A DNA stretch of 64,000 nt from Microbacterium phyllosphaerae (GCF_017876435.1 NZ_JAGIOA010000001.1:992001-1056000); one strand, 5' to 3'. Shown: positions 34,081 through 43,560, counted from the first letter of the stretch. The notes: generated by a model not told the origin, from the letters alone. A program made the numbers and translations.

Positions 34081-37000
34081 GTGAACGCCACAGCCACAGC
34101 ATCCACGGGGAGCAGCCGCATACGCGTGCTGGTCGCCGCCCTCGTCTCCTTCCTCCTGATCGCGGCGGGCGCGGTGATCGTCCCGCCCGCGCACGCGGCG
34201 GGCGGATCCGTCGCCGCCTCCGTGACCTCTGCGAGCACCACCGGCGTCACGGTGCAGGTCGACGCCTCGGGTCTTCCCGAGGTCGCGAGCGTCTACGCCG
34301 CGCTGATCGTGAAGGGCACCGAGAGCGGACTCTCCGGCCCCGGTGGTGGCTACGCCGCGTTCGCGCAGCCGTTCCCGGCGGTCGCCGCGGGGGCGAGCTC
34401 GTTCACGCTGACCGCTCCGGCCGGATCCCTCGACCGCACCGAGGTCTACGAGGTGCTCATCTGGCAGCAGCACTCGGTGCCCAACGCCGACACGATCTAC
34501 GCCCGCGGCGACGTCGCCATCTCGGGCGCGCAGTGGGATGCCGTGTTCGGCGCCGAGACGACGGACCCGGGAACCGACCCGGGAACCGACCCGGGCACGG
34601 ACCCGGGAACCGACCCCGGTACGGACCCGGGAACCGACCCGGGCACGGACCCGGGAACCGACCCCGGCACTGACCCGGGCACGGACCCCGGCACCGATCC
34701 CGGCACTGACCCCGGCACGGACCCGGGCACGGATCCGGGTACCGACCCGGGCGAGGTCGAGCCCGCGGCTCCCTCGATCCAGGTCTTCCTCGCGGATGGC
34801 ACGACGCCTGCGGCGACGACCGCTCTGAAGGCGGGCGACAAGGTCGTGGTGAAGGGGGCCGGCTACGACCCGACGGCGAACGTGGGCGGACGCGGAGTGC
34901 CGATCCCGGCGAACCTTCCGCAGGGCACGTATGTCGTGTTCGGCAACTTCGCCTCGACGTGGCAGCCCTCGACGGGAGCCGCCGGTTCGACGCGTTCGGT
35001 GGGCTCGCAGATGTGGGCGCTCTCGGAGGAAGTCCTGAACCAGGTGCCGTCGCAGTACCAGGCCGCGATCCGCTCGCAGTGGGTCGACATCGCCGCCGAC
35101 GGCACGTTCCAGGCGACGCTGACGCTGAAGGATTCCGCCGCGACCCCCGGCTCGTACGGCGTCTACACCTACGGCGCCGGTGGCGTGACCAACGCGGCCC
35201 AGGAGCAGAGCGTCGCGCTCAACTACGGACTCACGGCCGCGGTGACTTCGGCGGTCAAGAGCGCCACCGCGACCGAGGGCCTGACGGTCACCGCTGCGGG
35301 GTCGAAGCTCGGTGACATCACCGGTGCGTACGTCGCGCTGATCGAGAAGGGCACCGAGGTCGACGTCACGGCCGGTGGCGGCTTCCTCGCCATGGAGTTC
35401 GTGCGGGGTATCAAGGGTGGCTCGTTCACCGTCGATCTGAACACGCCCGCGGCGACGCTCGACCGCACCAAGACCTACGAGGTCATCGTGTGGCAGCAGC
35501 ACACCCTGCCGACGGCGACCACGATCTACGCCCGCTCGACCGTGAAGATCACGGACGGACAGTGGACCGCCCTGCTCGGATCCCCGGATGCTCCGACCGT
35601 GAAGACCACGGTCAAGACGGCGACCGCCGCTGACGGTCTGACGGTCACTGCTGCCGGCTCGAAGCTCGGCGAGATCACGGGTGCGTATGTGGCTCTGATC
35701 GAGAAGGGCACCGAGGCCGACGTCACGGCCGGAGGCGGCTTCCTCGCGATGCAGTACGTCCGTGACATCACGTGGGGGGCCTTCACGGTCGACCTCAACA
35801 CGGCGGCGGCGACGCTCGATCGCACGAAGACCTACGAGGTCATCGCGTGGCAGCAGCACACGCTGCCCACGGCCGACACGATCCAGGCACGCTCGACCGT
35901 CGCCATCACCGATGCGCAGTGGGACGCGCTGTTCGGCACGAAGCCTCCGACGCCGAAGCCCCCGGTGACCACTCCGACCAAGCCTGCGGCCACCGTGCCC
36001 GGTGGCTCGCTGCGCTGGGCGATCTCGTCGTCGTTCACGAAGTACGTCGTCGGCGACATCGCGAAGGGCGCGATCGACGTGTCGGGTGGAGCGACGCGCT
36101 CGGGCGGGCTCTTCCAGTTCGGCCAGACCGTCGGCGGCGACTACAACGCGTCGACCGGTCTCGGCAGCGTCGTCTACCGCGGTTCTGTGCGCTTCACCGG
36201 TCATGCCGGCGTGCTCGACGTCACGGTCTCGAACCCGCAGATCAGCGTCACGTCCACGAGTGCGGCGACGCTGTACGTCACCCACGCCGGATCGCGGGTC
36301 GCGTTCGCGACGCTCGACCTCTCCCGTGCGACGGTGACGAAGGCGAACGGCGCGGTCACCTACTCGGGTGCTCCCGCCGCTCTCACGGCGGAAGGCCGCA
36401 GCACGGTGCTGTCGGGCTTCTCGACGAACCTCGATCCGGTGTCCTTCACGATCGGCTCGGTGGCGGCAGCGCCCTCGGGCACGACCGGAACCGTCGCCGC
36501 GGCCGTGGTGAAGGCCAAGGCGACGCTCCCGTCGACTCCGCCGGCGACCACCGGCATCGAGATCGCCGAGAGCGAGCTCGAGGCACTGCAGTCCGGCAAG
36601 ACCGCGACATTCTCGGCATCCGGGTTCCAGCCGAACGAGACGGGCATCAAGGTCGTCGTCTACTCGACCCCCGTGCTGCTCGACACTGTCTCGGCGGATG
36701 CCGCCGGCGTCGCGACCTGGACGGGAACGCTGCCCGCGAGCCTGGAGGACGGCGCGCACACGCTGACCCTGCAGGGCTCGGTCACTCGGGGACTCGAATT
36801 CACCCTGGCCCGGGAGACCGCGGCGATCGGTGCGTGCACCGTCGACGGCGCCACGCTCCACTGGGGCTACAAGGAGTCGTTCCGCACCTACATCGAGGGC
36901 ATCGCCGCAGGCGGCTGGACGCTCACCGATGTCGCGTACCAGTACCCGGACTACGTCTGGGAGAGCGGCACCGGCTCGTTCGACGACGAGACCCTCACCG

Positions 37001-37551
37001 GGCTCGTCACGTTCGGAGGCAGCATCACCTTCACCGGTCACGGCGGCGCGCTGAACACGACCCTGGCGAACGCACGGGTCGAGCTCGCCGGCGACACGGG
37101 ATACCTCGTGTTCGACGTGCTCGGCACCACGCAGGACGGCCAGAGCGTCGATCAGAAGGCGGTCCGCCTGGCCGAGTTCGCTCTCGGAGACGCGGCCGTC
37201 GTCGACGGAGCGCTCTCGCTCGACGCGATCCCGACGACCCTCACCGAGGCGGGTGCTGCCGCATTCGGCACCTACGCCGCCGGCGAGGAGCTCGATCCTG
37301 TCACCGCGCAGGTCCCGGTCGCCGAGGACTGCGGCGTCGCGGCGCCCGAGGAGGACGAGCCCGCCGAGTCCGAGGGCACGGCAGCTGCGGCATCCGTCAC
37401 GGCTGTCACCGACTCGGAGGGCGCACCGGTGTGGCCCTGGATCGTCGGAGGCCTCGTGATCGTGGTGCTCGCCGTCGGCGGGGGTGTCCTGATCGGACGC
37501 CGCACCAGGGCGACGCCCGAGAGCGCCGAGGTCACGACCACCGAGGTCTGA
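34081..37551 (+). CDS. HtaA-type heme-binding surface protein with repeats
   Basis: A 1156-residue secreted, membrane-anchored protein. In order: signal peptide (1-40), Ig-like module A (about 42-160), a (DPGT)15 linker (162-224), a spacer domain (about 228-380), modules B (about 381-500) and C (about 508-620) nearly identical to each other, HtaA domain 1 (641-792; LRWAISSSFTKYVVGDIAKG), a Pro/Ala region, HtaA domain 2 (923-1080; LHWGYKESFRTYIEGIAAGG), and a C-terminal helix (1115-1140) with an Arg-rich cytoplasmic tail. HtaA domains bind heme in Corynebacterium. It is divergent from hmuTUV and has its own DtxR-type box. The GTG at 34081 follows GGAG. Confidence 0.9.
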   Translation: MNATATASTGSSRIRVLVAALVSFLLIAAGAVIVPPAHAAGGSVAASVTSASTTGVTVQVDASGLPEVASVYAALIVKGTESGLSGPGGGYAAFAQPFPAVAAGASSFTLTAPAGSLDRTEVYEVLIWQQHSVPNADTIYARGDVAISGAQWDAVFGAETTDPGTDPGTDPGTDPGTDPGTDPGTDPGTDPGTDPGTDPGTDPGTDPGTDPGTDPGTDPGTDPGEVEPAAPSIQVFLADGTTPAATTALKAGDKVVVKGAGYDPTANVGGRGVPIPANLPQGTYVVFGNFASTWQPSTGAAGSTRSVGSQMWALSEEVLNQVPSQYQAAIRSQWVDIAADGTFQATLTLKDSAATPGSYGVYTYGAGGVTNAAQEQSVALNYGLTAAVTSAVKSATATEGLTVTAAGSKLGDITGAYVALIEKGTEVDVTAGGGFLAMEFVRGIKGGSFTVDLNTPAATLDRTKTYEVIVWQQHTLPTATTIYARSTVKITDGQWTALLGSPDAPTVKTTVKTATAADGLTVTAAGSKLGEITGAYVALIEKGTEADVTAGGGFLAMQYVRDITWGAFTVDLNTAAATLDRTKTYEVIAWQQHTLPTADTIQARSTVAITDAQWDALFGTKPPTPKPPVTTPTKPAATVPGGSLRWAISSSFTKYVVGDIAKGAIDVSGGATRSGGLFQFGQTVGGDYNASTGLGSVVYRGSVRFTGHAGVLDVTVSNPQISVTSTSAATLYVTHAGSRVAFATLDLSRATVTKANGAVTYSGAPAALTAEGRSTVLSGFSTNLDPVSFTIGSVAAAPSGTTGTVAAAVVKAKATLPSTPPATTGIEIAESELEALQSGKTATFSASGFQPNETGIKVVVYSTPVLLDTVSADAAGVATWTGTLPASLEDGAHTLTLQGSVTRGLEFTLARETAAIGACTVDGATLHWGYKESFRTYIEGIAAGGWTLTDVAYQYPDYVWESGTGSFDDETLTGLVTFGGSITFTGHGGALNTTLANARVELAGDTGYLVFDVLGTTQDGQSVDQKAVRLAEFALGDAAVVDGALSLDAIPTTLTEAGAAAFGTYAAGEELDPVTAQVPVAEDCGVAAPEEDEPAESEGTAAAASVTAVTDSEGAPVWPWIVGGLVIVVLAVGGGVLIGRRTRATPESAEVTTTEV
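34564..34752 (+). repeat. 12-bp coding tandem repeat, (Asp-Pro-Gly-Thr)n
   Basis: Fifteen full 12-bp units plus three codons, with consensus GACCCGGGAACC and variants, encode DPGT repeats. Third-position differences are shuffled between units, and the 12-bp unit keeps frame on gain or loss. It probably forms a flexible, wall-spanning stalk and is prone to slippage. Confidence 0.95.
35250..35940 (+). repeat. Direct repeat of two Ig-like modules inside the HtaA-type gene
   Basis: Two segments of about 320 bp (near 35250-35577 and 35600-35940) are nearly identical in protein (TVTAAGSKLG, then ITGAYVALIEKGTE, then DRTKTYEVI-WQQHTLP). A more divergent third copy is encoded at about 34200-34550. 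This looks like recent intragenic duplication. Confidence 0.85.
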
Positions 37552-37565
37552 TCCGCTTCAGAACT

Positions 37566-37604
37566 GCATCGCCCTCCCCGCAGCGGACGCGGGGAGGGCG
37601 ATGC
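37566..37604 (+). terminator. Terminator after the HtaA-type gene
   Basis: A perfect 16-bp stem (GCATCGCCCTCCCCGC, 37566-37581, with 37589-37604) with a 7-nt loop lies 15 nt after the stop codon. Confidence 0.88.
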
Positions 37605-37654
37605 TCTGCGCAGACGGGGGAGCGACCCACAGCCAACGGTGGGACAATGGATGC

Positions 37655-37969
37655 ATGTCCTCTCATGATTCCTCCCAGACGGTCGAGGCGACCGTCCGAC
37701 GCGTGCCTCGGTTCGGCGTGTTCATGGGCATCGGAGTCGTGCTCGGGATCATCGCCGCAGGCATCCTCACCATGGTGGGCAGCTACGAGCCGTCCGACGC
37801 CGTCAACGTCGTCTACCCTCCCGGCCAGGTCTTCGGATTCCTGCTGCTGTGGACGGTGCCGATCGGCTTCGCGCTCGCGAGCATCGTCGCCCTCATCCTC
37901 GAGCGCACCGCACGGCGCCACGACCGCGTCGTGCACGTCGAGCATGAGACGATCATCGAGAACGACTGA
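37655..37969 (+). CDS. Small two-helix membrane protein, unknown function
   Basis: A 104-residue protein with two hydrophobic segments (about 21-42, FGVFMGIGVVLGIIAAGILTM, and about 60-82, GFLLLWTVPIGFALASIVALIL) and a charged C-terminus. I recognise no functional domain. GACAAT (37643-37648) lies 6 nt before the ATG, supporting this start over the out-of-frame ATG at 37651. It faces the 37986 gene tail to tail. Confidence 0.7.
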   Translation: MSSHDSSQTVEATVRRVPRFGVFMGIGVVLGIIAAGILTMVGSYEPSDAVNVVYPPGQVFGFLLLWTVPIGFALASIVALILERTARRHDRVVHVEHETIIEND

Positions 37970-37985
37970 CCGCGACGCTCCGTCG

Positions 37986-38618
37986 CTACGCCAGTTCGGC
38001 GATGATCGGCCGGATGGCCGCGTCGAACGACACGACGTCGCGTCGCAGGCCGTCGGTGACCGCCACCGTCAAGGCGCCGATCCACCAGATGCCGCGCTGC
38101 GAGAACGGCAGCACCTGCACGTTGAGTTCGAACGAGTGCGCGCGGCGTCCGATGTCGCGCTCGAACTCGGCGATCGCCGACGCGTAGGCGCGATACGCCT
38201 CGCCACCGATCGTGCCGTTGCCCGACCGGCTCGCCATCGAACTGCGGATCGATGACACGTAGCGGTCGTGCGCGACGCGGGCGTAGTGCAGGGTGGATGC
38301 CGCGTGCGGTGTGATCGCCTCGGTCAGCTGCTCCGACCCGGATGCCGGCAGCGCGACGAGCGTGTCGAAGCCCTCGACGAGCTCGAGCGGAACGTCCGAC
38401 GGGTGGGCGCGGGGCTCGACCGTCATGTCCCAGTACTCCCGCCACTGCTTCTCGAGGTCGGGAGTGACCTCGGTGGCGTCGGGCGCTCTGACGGGCAGAT
38501 CCCGCAGGCTCGGCAGGTCTTCGGGGGCCCGGATGCCGAGCGATTGCCGCAGCGCGAGCGCGACGAGCACCGGAACGCTCGCGTCCTCGCGGATCAACCA
38601 CTGCGGCTTGTCGGCCAT
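37986..38618 (-). CDS. Hypothetical protein
   Basis: A 210-residue soluble protein without signal peptide or membrane helices. Visible segments include WLIREDASVPVLVALALRQSLGI near the N-terminus and a C-terminal YASAIAEFERDIGRRAHSFELNVQVLPFSQRGIWWIG. It resembles uncharacterised actinobacterial proteins. TACGAT (38625-38630, minus strand) lies exactly 6 nt before the ATG (leaderless). It is divergent from purM with 62 bp between, but a functional link is unproven. Confidence 0.7.
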   Translation of the reverse strand: MADKPQWLIREDASVPVLVALALRQSLGIRAPEDLPSLRDLPVRAPDATEVTPDLEKQWREYWDMTVEPRAHPSDVPLELVEGFDTLVALPASGSEQLTEAITPHAASTLHYARVAHDRYVSSIRSSMASRSGNGTIGGEAYRAYASAIAEFERDIGRRAHSFELNVQVLPFSQRGIWWIGALTVAVTDGLRRDVVSFDAAIRPIIAELA

Positions 38619-38680
38619 GGCCCCATCGTAGGAGATCGAGGGAGGGGAGAGGAGGGCTCGGCGGGCGGTAGGCTTGACGG

Positions 38681-39796
38681 GTGGCTGCCTCCCCCACCAA
38701 TCCCTATTCCGAAGCCGGCGTCGATACCGCTGCAGGCGATCTCGCCGTCGAGCTGATGAAGTCCTCCGTGCGCGCGACGCACGGCCCTGAAGTGCTGGGC
38801 GGTGTCGGCGGATTCGCCGGGCTGTTCGACGCGAGTGCACTGCGCGACTTCCGTCGCCCACTGCTCGCGACCAGCACAGACGGTGTCGGCACGAAGGTCG
38901 CCATCGCGCAGGCCATCGACAAGCACGACACGATCGGCCAGGACCTGGTCGGCATGGTCGTCGACGACATCGTCGTGGTGGGCGCCAAGCCGCTCTTCAT
39001 GACCGACTACATCGCGTGCGGCAAGGTCTTCCCGCAGCGCATCGCCGACATCGTGCGCGGCATCGCCGAGGCGTGCACCGCCACCGGCACCGCGCTCATC
39101 GGCGGCGAGACCGCCGAGCACCCCGGACTCCTCGGCCCGCGCGACTACGACGTGGCAGGGGCCGCGACCGGTGTCGTCGAGGCCGACGGCATCCTCGGTG
39201 CCGACCGCGTGCAGGACGGCGACGTCGTGATCGCCGTCGAGTCCAGCGGACTGCACTCCAACGGCTACTCGCTCGTGCGTCACATCGTCACGAACGCCGG
39301 AATCGGCTACGGCGACAACGCCGCCGACTTCGGCAAGACCTGGGGCGAGGCTCTTCTCGAGCCGACGCGCCTCTACACGCTGCCGCTGCTGCGCCTGATC
39401 GAGCAGCTCGGCGGGGGAGTGCACTCGCTCAGCCACGTGACCGGCGGTGGCATCGCGGCCAACCTCGCGCGCGTGCTTCCGCAGGGCAGCTGGGCCGAGG
39501 TCGACCGCAGCACCTGGTCGCCGAGCCCGGTCTTCCGCGTGCTCAGCGACATCGCAGGCTCCACGCTGGAGTCGGCCGAGGGCACCTGGAACCTCGGCAT
39601 CGGATTCCTCGCGATCATCGCGGCCGACAAGAAGGATGCCGCGATCGCGGCCCTCGCGGCCGAGGGCATGCCCGCGTGGCAGGTCGGAACCGTGGGCTTG
39701 GGCGCGCGCCCGTCCGGAGAGTTCGAACAGGGCGCCAAGGGCGTCGACGGTGGAGCAGTGCGCCTGGTCGGCGCCTACGCGGACGGAGCGAAGTAA
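38681..39796 (+). CDS. purM: Phosphoribosylformylglycinamidine cyclo-ligase
   Basis: AIR synthetase, ATP-dependent ring closure of FGAM. The 371-residue protein opens with YSEAGVDTAAGDLAVELMK and has the PurM signatures STDGVGTKVAIAQAI, MVVDDIVVVGAKPLFMTDYIACGK and SLSHVTGGGIAANLARVLP. TAGGCT (38669-38674) is 6 nt before the GTG, so the purM-purF message is probably leaderless. The stop is 6 nt before purF. Confidence 0.97.
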   Translation: MAASPTNPYSEAGVDTAAGDLAVELMKSSVRATHGPEVLGGVGGFAGLFDASALRDFRRPLLATSTDGVGTKVAIAQAIDKHDTIGQDLVGMVVDDIVVVGAKPLFMTDYIACGKVFPQRIADIVRGIAEACTATGTALIGGETAEHPGLLGPRDYDVAGAATGVVEADGILGADRVQDGDVVIAVESSGLHSNGYSLVRHIVTNAGIGYGDNAADFGKTWGEALLEPTRLYTLPLLRLIEQLGGGVHSLSHVTGGGIAANLARVLPQGSWAEVDRSTWSPSPVFRVLSDIAGSTLESAEGTWNLGIGFLAIIAADKKDAAIAALAAEGMPAWQVGTVGLGARPSGEFEQGAKGVDGGAVRLVGAYADGAK

Positions 39797-39802
39797 GAGC
39801 CC

Positions 39803-41275
39803 ATGTGCGGCATCGTCGGAATGGTGGGCTCTGCCCCGGTCAATCAGGACATCTACGACGCCCTCCTGCTGCTGCAGCACCGCGGCCAGGATGCGACGGG
39901 AATCGCCACAGCTGAGGCGAACGGCGTCATGCACAACGCCAAGGCGCAGGGCATGGTCCGCGAGGCGTTCCGCACCCGCGACATGCGGGGACTGCTCGGC
40001 AACGTCGGGCTCGGTCATGTGCGCTACGCGACGAAGGGCACGGCCTCGAACGAAGAGGAGATGCAGCCGTTCTACGTGAACGCGCCGTACGGCATCATCC
40101 TCATCCACAACGGCAACCTCACGAACACGCGTGAGCTCACCGCCGACATGGCCAAGCGCGACCGCCGTCACCTCAACTCCTCGAGTGACACCGAGCTGCT
40201 GCTCAACGTGCTCGCCGGTGAGCTGCAGAACACGACCTCGACGGTCGACCTCGACGCGGAGCGCATCTTCGAAGCCGTCGAGCGCACGCACGAGCGCATC
40301 GAAGGCGCCTACGCGGTCATCGCGGTGATCGCCGGATACGGTCTGCTCGCGTTCCGCGACCCGTTCGGCATCCGCCCCCTGATCCTCGGTCGCCGTCCCT
40401 CGACGGTCGCCGGCGCCGAAGGCCGTGATGAGTGGGTCGTGGCCAGCGAGTCGCTCGTGCTCGAGAACGCCGACTACGAGGTCGTGCGCGAGGTCGAGCC
40501 CGGCGAGGCGATCTTCATCACGAGCGAGGGCGAGCTGCACGCCAAGCAGTGCGCCACCGAGACCACGCTCGCGCCGTGCGCGTTCGAGTACGTGTACCTC
40601 GCGCGTCCTGACTCGGTCATGAACGGCGTCTCGGTCTACGAGTCGCGTCTGCGCATGGGCGACAGGCTCGCCGACACGATCGCGAAGCACGTGCCGATGG
40701 ACAAGATCGACGTCGTCATGCCGATCCCCGACTCCGCGCGCCCCGCCGCCATGGAGGTCGCCCGCAAGCTCGGCATCGAGTACCGCGAGGGCTTCTACAA
40801 GAACCGTTACGTCGGTCGCACCTTCATCATGCCCGGCCAGGCCGTGCGCAAGAAGAGCGTGCGTCAGAAGCTCAACGCGATGTCCACCGAGTTCCAGGGC
40901 AAGAACGTGCTGCTGATCGACGACTCGATCGTCCGAGGCACGACGTCGAAGCAGATCATCCAGATGGCACGGGATGCCGGAGCCACCTCGGTCACGTTCG
41001 CCTCGGCGGCGCCGCCCGTGCGGCATCCGCATGTCTACGGCATCAACATGCCGTCGCGTCACGAGCTCATCGCCCACGGCAGGACGATCCCCGAGATCGC
41101 CGAGGAACTGGGCTGTGACCACCTCGTCTACCAGGAGGTCGAAGACCTCAAGGCGGCGATCATCGAGGGATCCGTGCTCAGCGACCTCGACATGAGCTGC
41201 TTCGACGGCCGGTACGTCACCGGCACCGTCTCCGACGAGTACCTCGCGTGGGTGGAGGGGTCGCAGACCTCGTGA
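39803..41275 (+). CDS. purF: Amidophosphoribosyltransferase
   Basis: First committed enzyme of purine synthesis, PRPP plus glutamine to phosphoribosylamine. The 490-residue protein begins MCGIVGMVG, so Cys2 is the nucleophile after Met removal with no propeptide. It has the class II glutaminase site (LLQHRGQDATGIA, IIHNGNLTN) and a PRPP-binding loop LLIDDSIVRGTTSK. The order purM-purF is reversed relative to many genomes. It overlaps the MFS gene by GTGA. Confidence 0.97.
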   Translation: MCGIVGMVGSAPVNQDIYDALLLLQHRGQDATGIATAEANGVMHNAKAQGMVREAFRTRDMRGLLGNVGLGHVRYATKGTASNEEEMQPFYVNAPYGIILIHNGNLTNTRELTADMAKRDRRHLNSSSDTELLLNVLAGELQNTTSTVDLDAERIFEAVERTHERIEGAYAVIAVIAGYGLLAFRDPFGIRPLILGRRPSTVAGAEGRDEWVVASESLVLENADYEVVREVEPGEAIFITSEGELHAKQCATETTLAPCAFEYVYLARPDSVMNGVSVYESRLRMGDRLADTIAKHVPMDKIDVVMPIPDSARPAAMEVARKLGIEYREGFYKNRYVGRTFIMPGQAVRKKSVRQKLNAMSTEFQGKNVLLIDDSIVRGTTSKQIIQMARDAGATSVTFASAAPPVRHPHVYGINMPSRHELIAHGRTIPEIAEELGCDHLVYQEVEDLKAAIIEGSVLSDLDMSCFDGRYVTGTVSDEYLAWVEGSQTS

Positions 41276-42579
41276 CCTCAGCTGCGCAGCCGCTCTGGCG
41301 CGGACGCGCGCTCGCGTTGGTCGGCATCGTGCTGGTCGCGTTCTCGCTGCGATCCGCCGTCGCTTCGCTGTCTCCGGTGATCGACCACATCGCCGAGGAC
41401 TTCCCCGTCTCGTCGGTCGTCGTCGGCCTCATCGGCGCAGCACCTCCCGTGTGCTTCGCCGTGTTCGGCCTGCTGACGCCGCTGTTCGAGCGGCGGTTCG
41501 GCCTCGAACGGGTGGCCGTCGTCGCGATCGCCCTGATCGCCGCCGGTCTGCTGCTGCGCAGCCTCGCCGTCGATTCGACGTCGCTGCTCGCCGCGACCGC
41601 CGTGGTGTTCGGGGGCGTCGGCTCGGGCAACGTGCTGCTGCCCCCACTGGTCAAGAAGTACTTCCCCGATCGCCTCGGTCTGATGATGACCGTCTACTCG
41701 ACCACGATGGCAGTGTCGACCTTCGTGCCGCCGCTGGTCGCCGTGCCGATCGCCGACACGGCGGGATGGCGCGTGTCGCTCGGCCTGTGGGGCGTCTTCG
41801 CCGCGATCGCTCTCATTCCCTGGGTGGCGATGCTCGTCGCGCATCGGACGGATGCCGTCGCGGCTGCGCCTTCGCGAGCCGAGCAGGCGTCATCTGAGGC
41901 GGCGGCCGAGGAGTACGACGCCGCGTCCATGGCGACCGGCCCGATCGTCACGACGCCGGCGAACCCTCGTGTCTTCGGGCGGCTGTGGCGTCTGCCGATG
42001 GCCTGGTCGATCGCTCTCGTGTTCGGTGCGTCGTCGACCATGGCCTACGTGTCGTTCTCGTGGCTGCCGACGATCATGATCGATGTGGGCGGGGTCTCGC
42101 CGTCGAACGCCGGACTGCTGCTGTCGCTGTTCGGCCTCATGGGTCTGCCGTGCTCGCTGCTGGTGCCGATCCTCATCGTGCGGTTCCAGGCGACACGCCC
42201 CGTCTTCTTCATCGCGATCGCTGCGGGACTCGTCGGCCTGGCCGGCATCCTGTTCCTGCCCACTGTGGCACTGCCGCTGTGGGTCGCGCTGTTCGGCCTC
42301 GCGCCGGCGCTGTTCCCGCTCGCTCTGGTGCTGCTCAGCATCCGCGCTCGCACGCCCGAGAGCGCCGTCGCGCTCAGCGGGTTCGTGCAGAGCATCGGCT
42401 ATGCGGTCGCCGCCGTCTTCCCGCTGCTGATCGGTCTGCTGCACGACGCGACCGACAGCTGGCTGATCCCGCTGTGGCTGCTCGTCGGAGTGTTGGTCGC
42501 GGTGATCCCCGCCGGATGGATTGCCGGGCGGCGCCGCACGATCGAAGAGGACTGGGAGCGCCGGTACGGCCGCTGGTGA
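41272..42579 (+). CDS. CynX/NimT-type MFS transporter
   Basis: A 435-residue protein with 12 hydrophobic segments. The start (VGIVLVAFSLRSAVASLSPVIDHIAEDFPVSS) and FVQSIGYAVAAVFPLLIGLLHD near the C-terminus are characteristic of the CynX/NimT family (cyanate, nitroimidazole and related exporters). The GTG at 41272 overlaps the purF stop and has GGAGGGG upstream, so it is co-translated with purF. It might move a purine-related or toxic compound; substrate unknown. Confidence 0.88.
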   Translation: MTSAAQPLWRGRALALVGIVLVAFSLRSAVASLSPVIDHIAEDFPVSSVVVGLIGAAPPVCFAVFGLLTPLFERRFGLERVAVVAIALIAAGLLLRSLAVDSTSLLAATAVVFGGVGSGNVLLPPLVKKYFPDRLGLMMTVYSTTMAVSTFVPPLVAVPIADTAGWRVSLGLWGVFAAIALIPWVAMLVAHRTDAVAAAPSRAEQASSEAAAEEYDAASMATGPIVTTPANPRVFGRLWRLPMAWSIALVFGASSTMAYVSFSWLPTIMIDVGGVSPSNAGLLLSLFGLMGLPCSLLVPILIVRFQATRPVFFIAIAAGLVGLAGILFLPTVALPLWVALFGLAPALFPLALVLLSIRARTPESAVALSGFVQSIGYAVAAVFPLLIGLLHDATDSWLIPLWLLVGVLVAVIPAGWIAGRRRTIEEDWERRYGRW

Positions 42580-42605
42580 CGCGTGCGCGGTGCCGGCCTG
42601 ACGAG

Positions 42606-43427
42606 TCAGCGGCTGCGGACCTCGTCGCCGATACGGATGCTGCCGCCGGCCCACGGGCCGGATGCGTCGGCCGGTGAGGCGCCGGGAAGAAGCAACCGGC
42701 CGAGGGTGGGCTCGTCCTGCGCGAACGAGGCGGTGAGCGTCTTCAACACCTTGGCGTCGCGCACCCCGGTGTCGGGATTCGCGTGCGTCGCCAGGCAACG
42801 CACGATCGGACCCGCGGTGTCGAACGCGATGTCTCCGACGGTCACCTCTCCGGTCCAGTCGAGTTCCGACCAGGCGTCGGCGTCGCCGACGACGATGTTC
42901 GAGCGGAACCGGCGGTCGTCGACGTCCATGCCGAGAGCATGGCCCAGGGCGTTCACGCTGCTGCGGGTGTGCACGGAGACATAACCGCGTTCCCGATCCT
43001 GGAACCGCGACGTCACCCCGTCGCCGACGAGGGTGAGCGGCAGCCGTCCGGGTCGCTGGATGCGGCGGCCTTCGGCGGTACCGAGGACGAAGTCGGTCAC
43101 GGCGTCGGCCAGTTCGATCCGTCCGGCGTCGTCGAGTCCCGCTTCCACGAGGATCGAGCCGGCGTGCTCGATGCGCACACGGAGTCGCTCGTCGTCGTAG
43201 TCGGTGCGGAGCGCCGCGAGGGCCGGGAAATCCTGCAGCGAGAGCCCCTTCGCCTTGGGCCAGTAGTCGAGGCCGTCACGGTCTTCCGGGGTCGTCGCAT
43301 CCGCGAAGCGGAACGCCAGGACGCGATCACCCGCGATCCTCCCGTCGGCCTGCACGGTGAGCGAGTCGACGGACTCGGCCGTGAAGCCCTTGATCGGATG
43401 ACGGTAGAGCGAGACGACGTGAGCCAT
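42606..43427 (-). CDS. MOSC domain protein
   Basis: A 273-residue protein. An N-terminal MOSC beta-barrel (VVSLYRHPIKGFTAESVDSLTVQADGRIAGDRVLAFR) is followed by the MOSC sulfur-carrier domain with the conserved Cys in IVRCLATHANPDTG. Related proteins act with molybdenum cofactor (mARC/YiiM/YcbX). GAGAAT (43434-43439, minus strand) lies 6 nt before the ATG. The partner enzyme is unknown. Confidence 0.9.
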   Translation of the reverse strand: MAHVVSLYRHPIKGFTAESVDSLTVQADGRIAGDRVLAFRFADATTPEDRDGLDYWPKAKGLSLQDFPALAALRTDYDDERLRVRIEHAGSILVEAGLDDAGRIELADAVTDFVLGTAEGRRIQRPGRLPLTLVGDGVTSRFQDRERGYVSVHTRSSVNALGHALGMDVDDRRFRSNIVVGDADAWSELDWTGEVTVGDIAFDTAGPIVRCLATHANPDTGVRDAKVLKTLTASFAQDEPTLGRLLLPGASPADASGPWAGGSIRIGDEVRSR

Positions 43428-43515
43428 GGGGTGATTCTCTCAACTGGGTCGCGAACGGAGCGGCGGTCGGTGGGAGATGACGTCGCGGTGTTCCAGGATT
43501 CTGGGCACGACGAAA

Positions 43516-43536
43516 CCCCCGTGCGTCACACGGGGG
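43516..43536 (-). terminator. Terminator of the DUF3073 gene
   Basis: CCCCCGTG (43516-43523) pairs with CACGGGGG (43529-43536) around a 5-nt loop. On the minus strand it is followed by TTTCG, a good Rho-independent arrangement. Confidence 0.8.
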
Positions 43537-43560
43537 AGTCGACGACGAACGAAAGGGCGG

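Noticed and set aside
34564..34752. Tandem repeat as a CRISPR array
   Set aside because: The unit is 12 bp without spacers and is in frame, encoding DPGT within a protein.
34006..37041. Very long antisense open frame (about 1000 codons) opposite the HtaA-type gene
   Set aside because: Composition is Arg/Gly/Asp-rich from GC-rich antisense, there is no recognisable domain, and the plus-strand gene has signal peptide, domains and a DtxR-type box.
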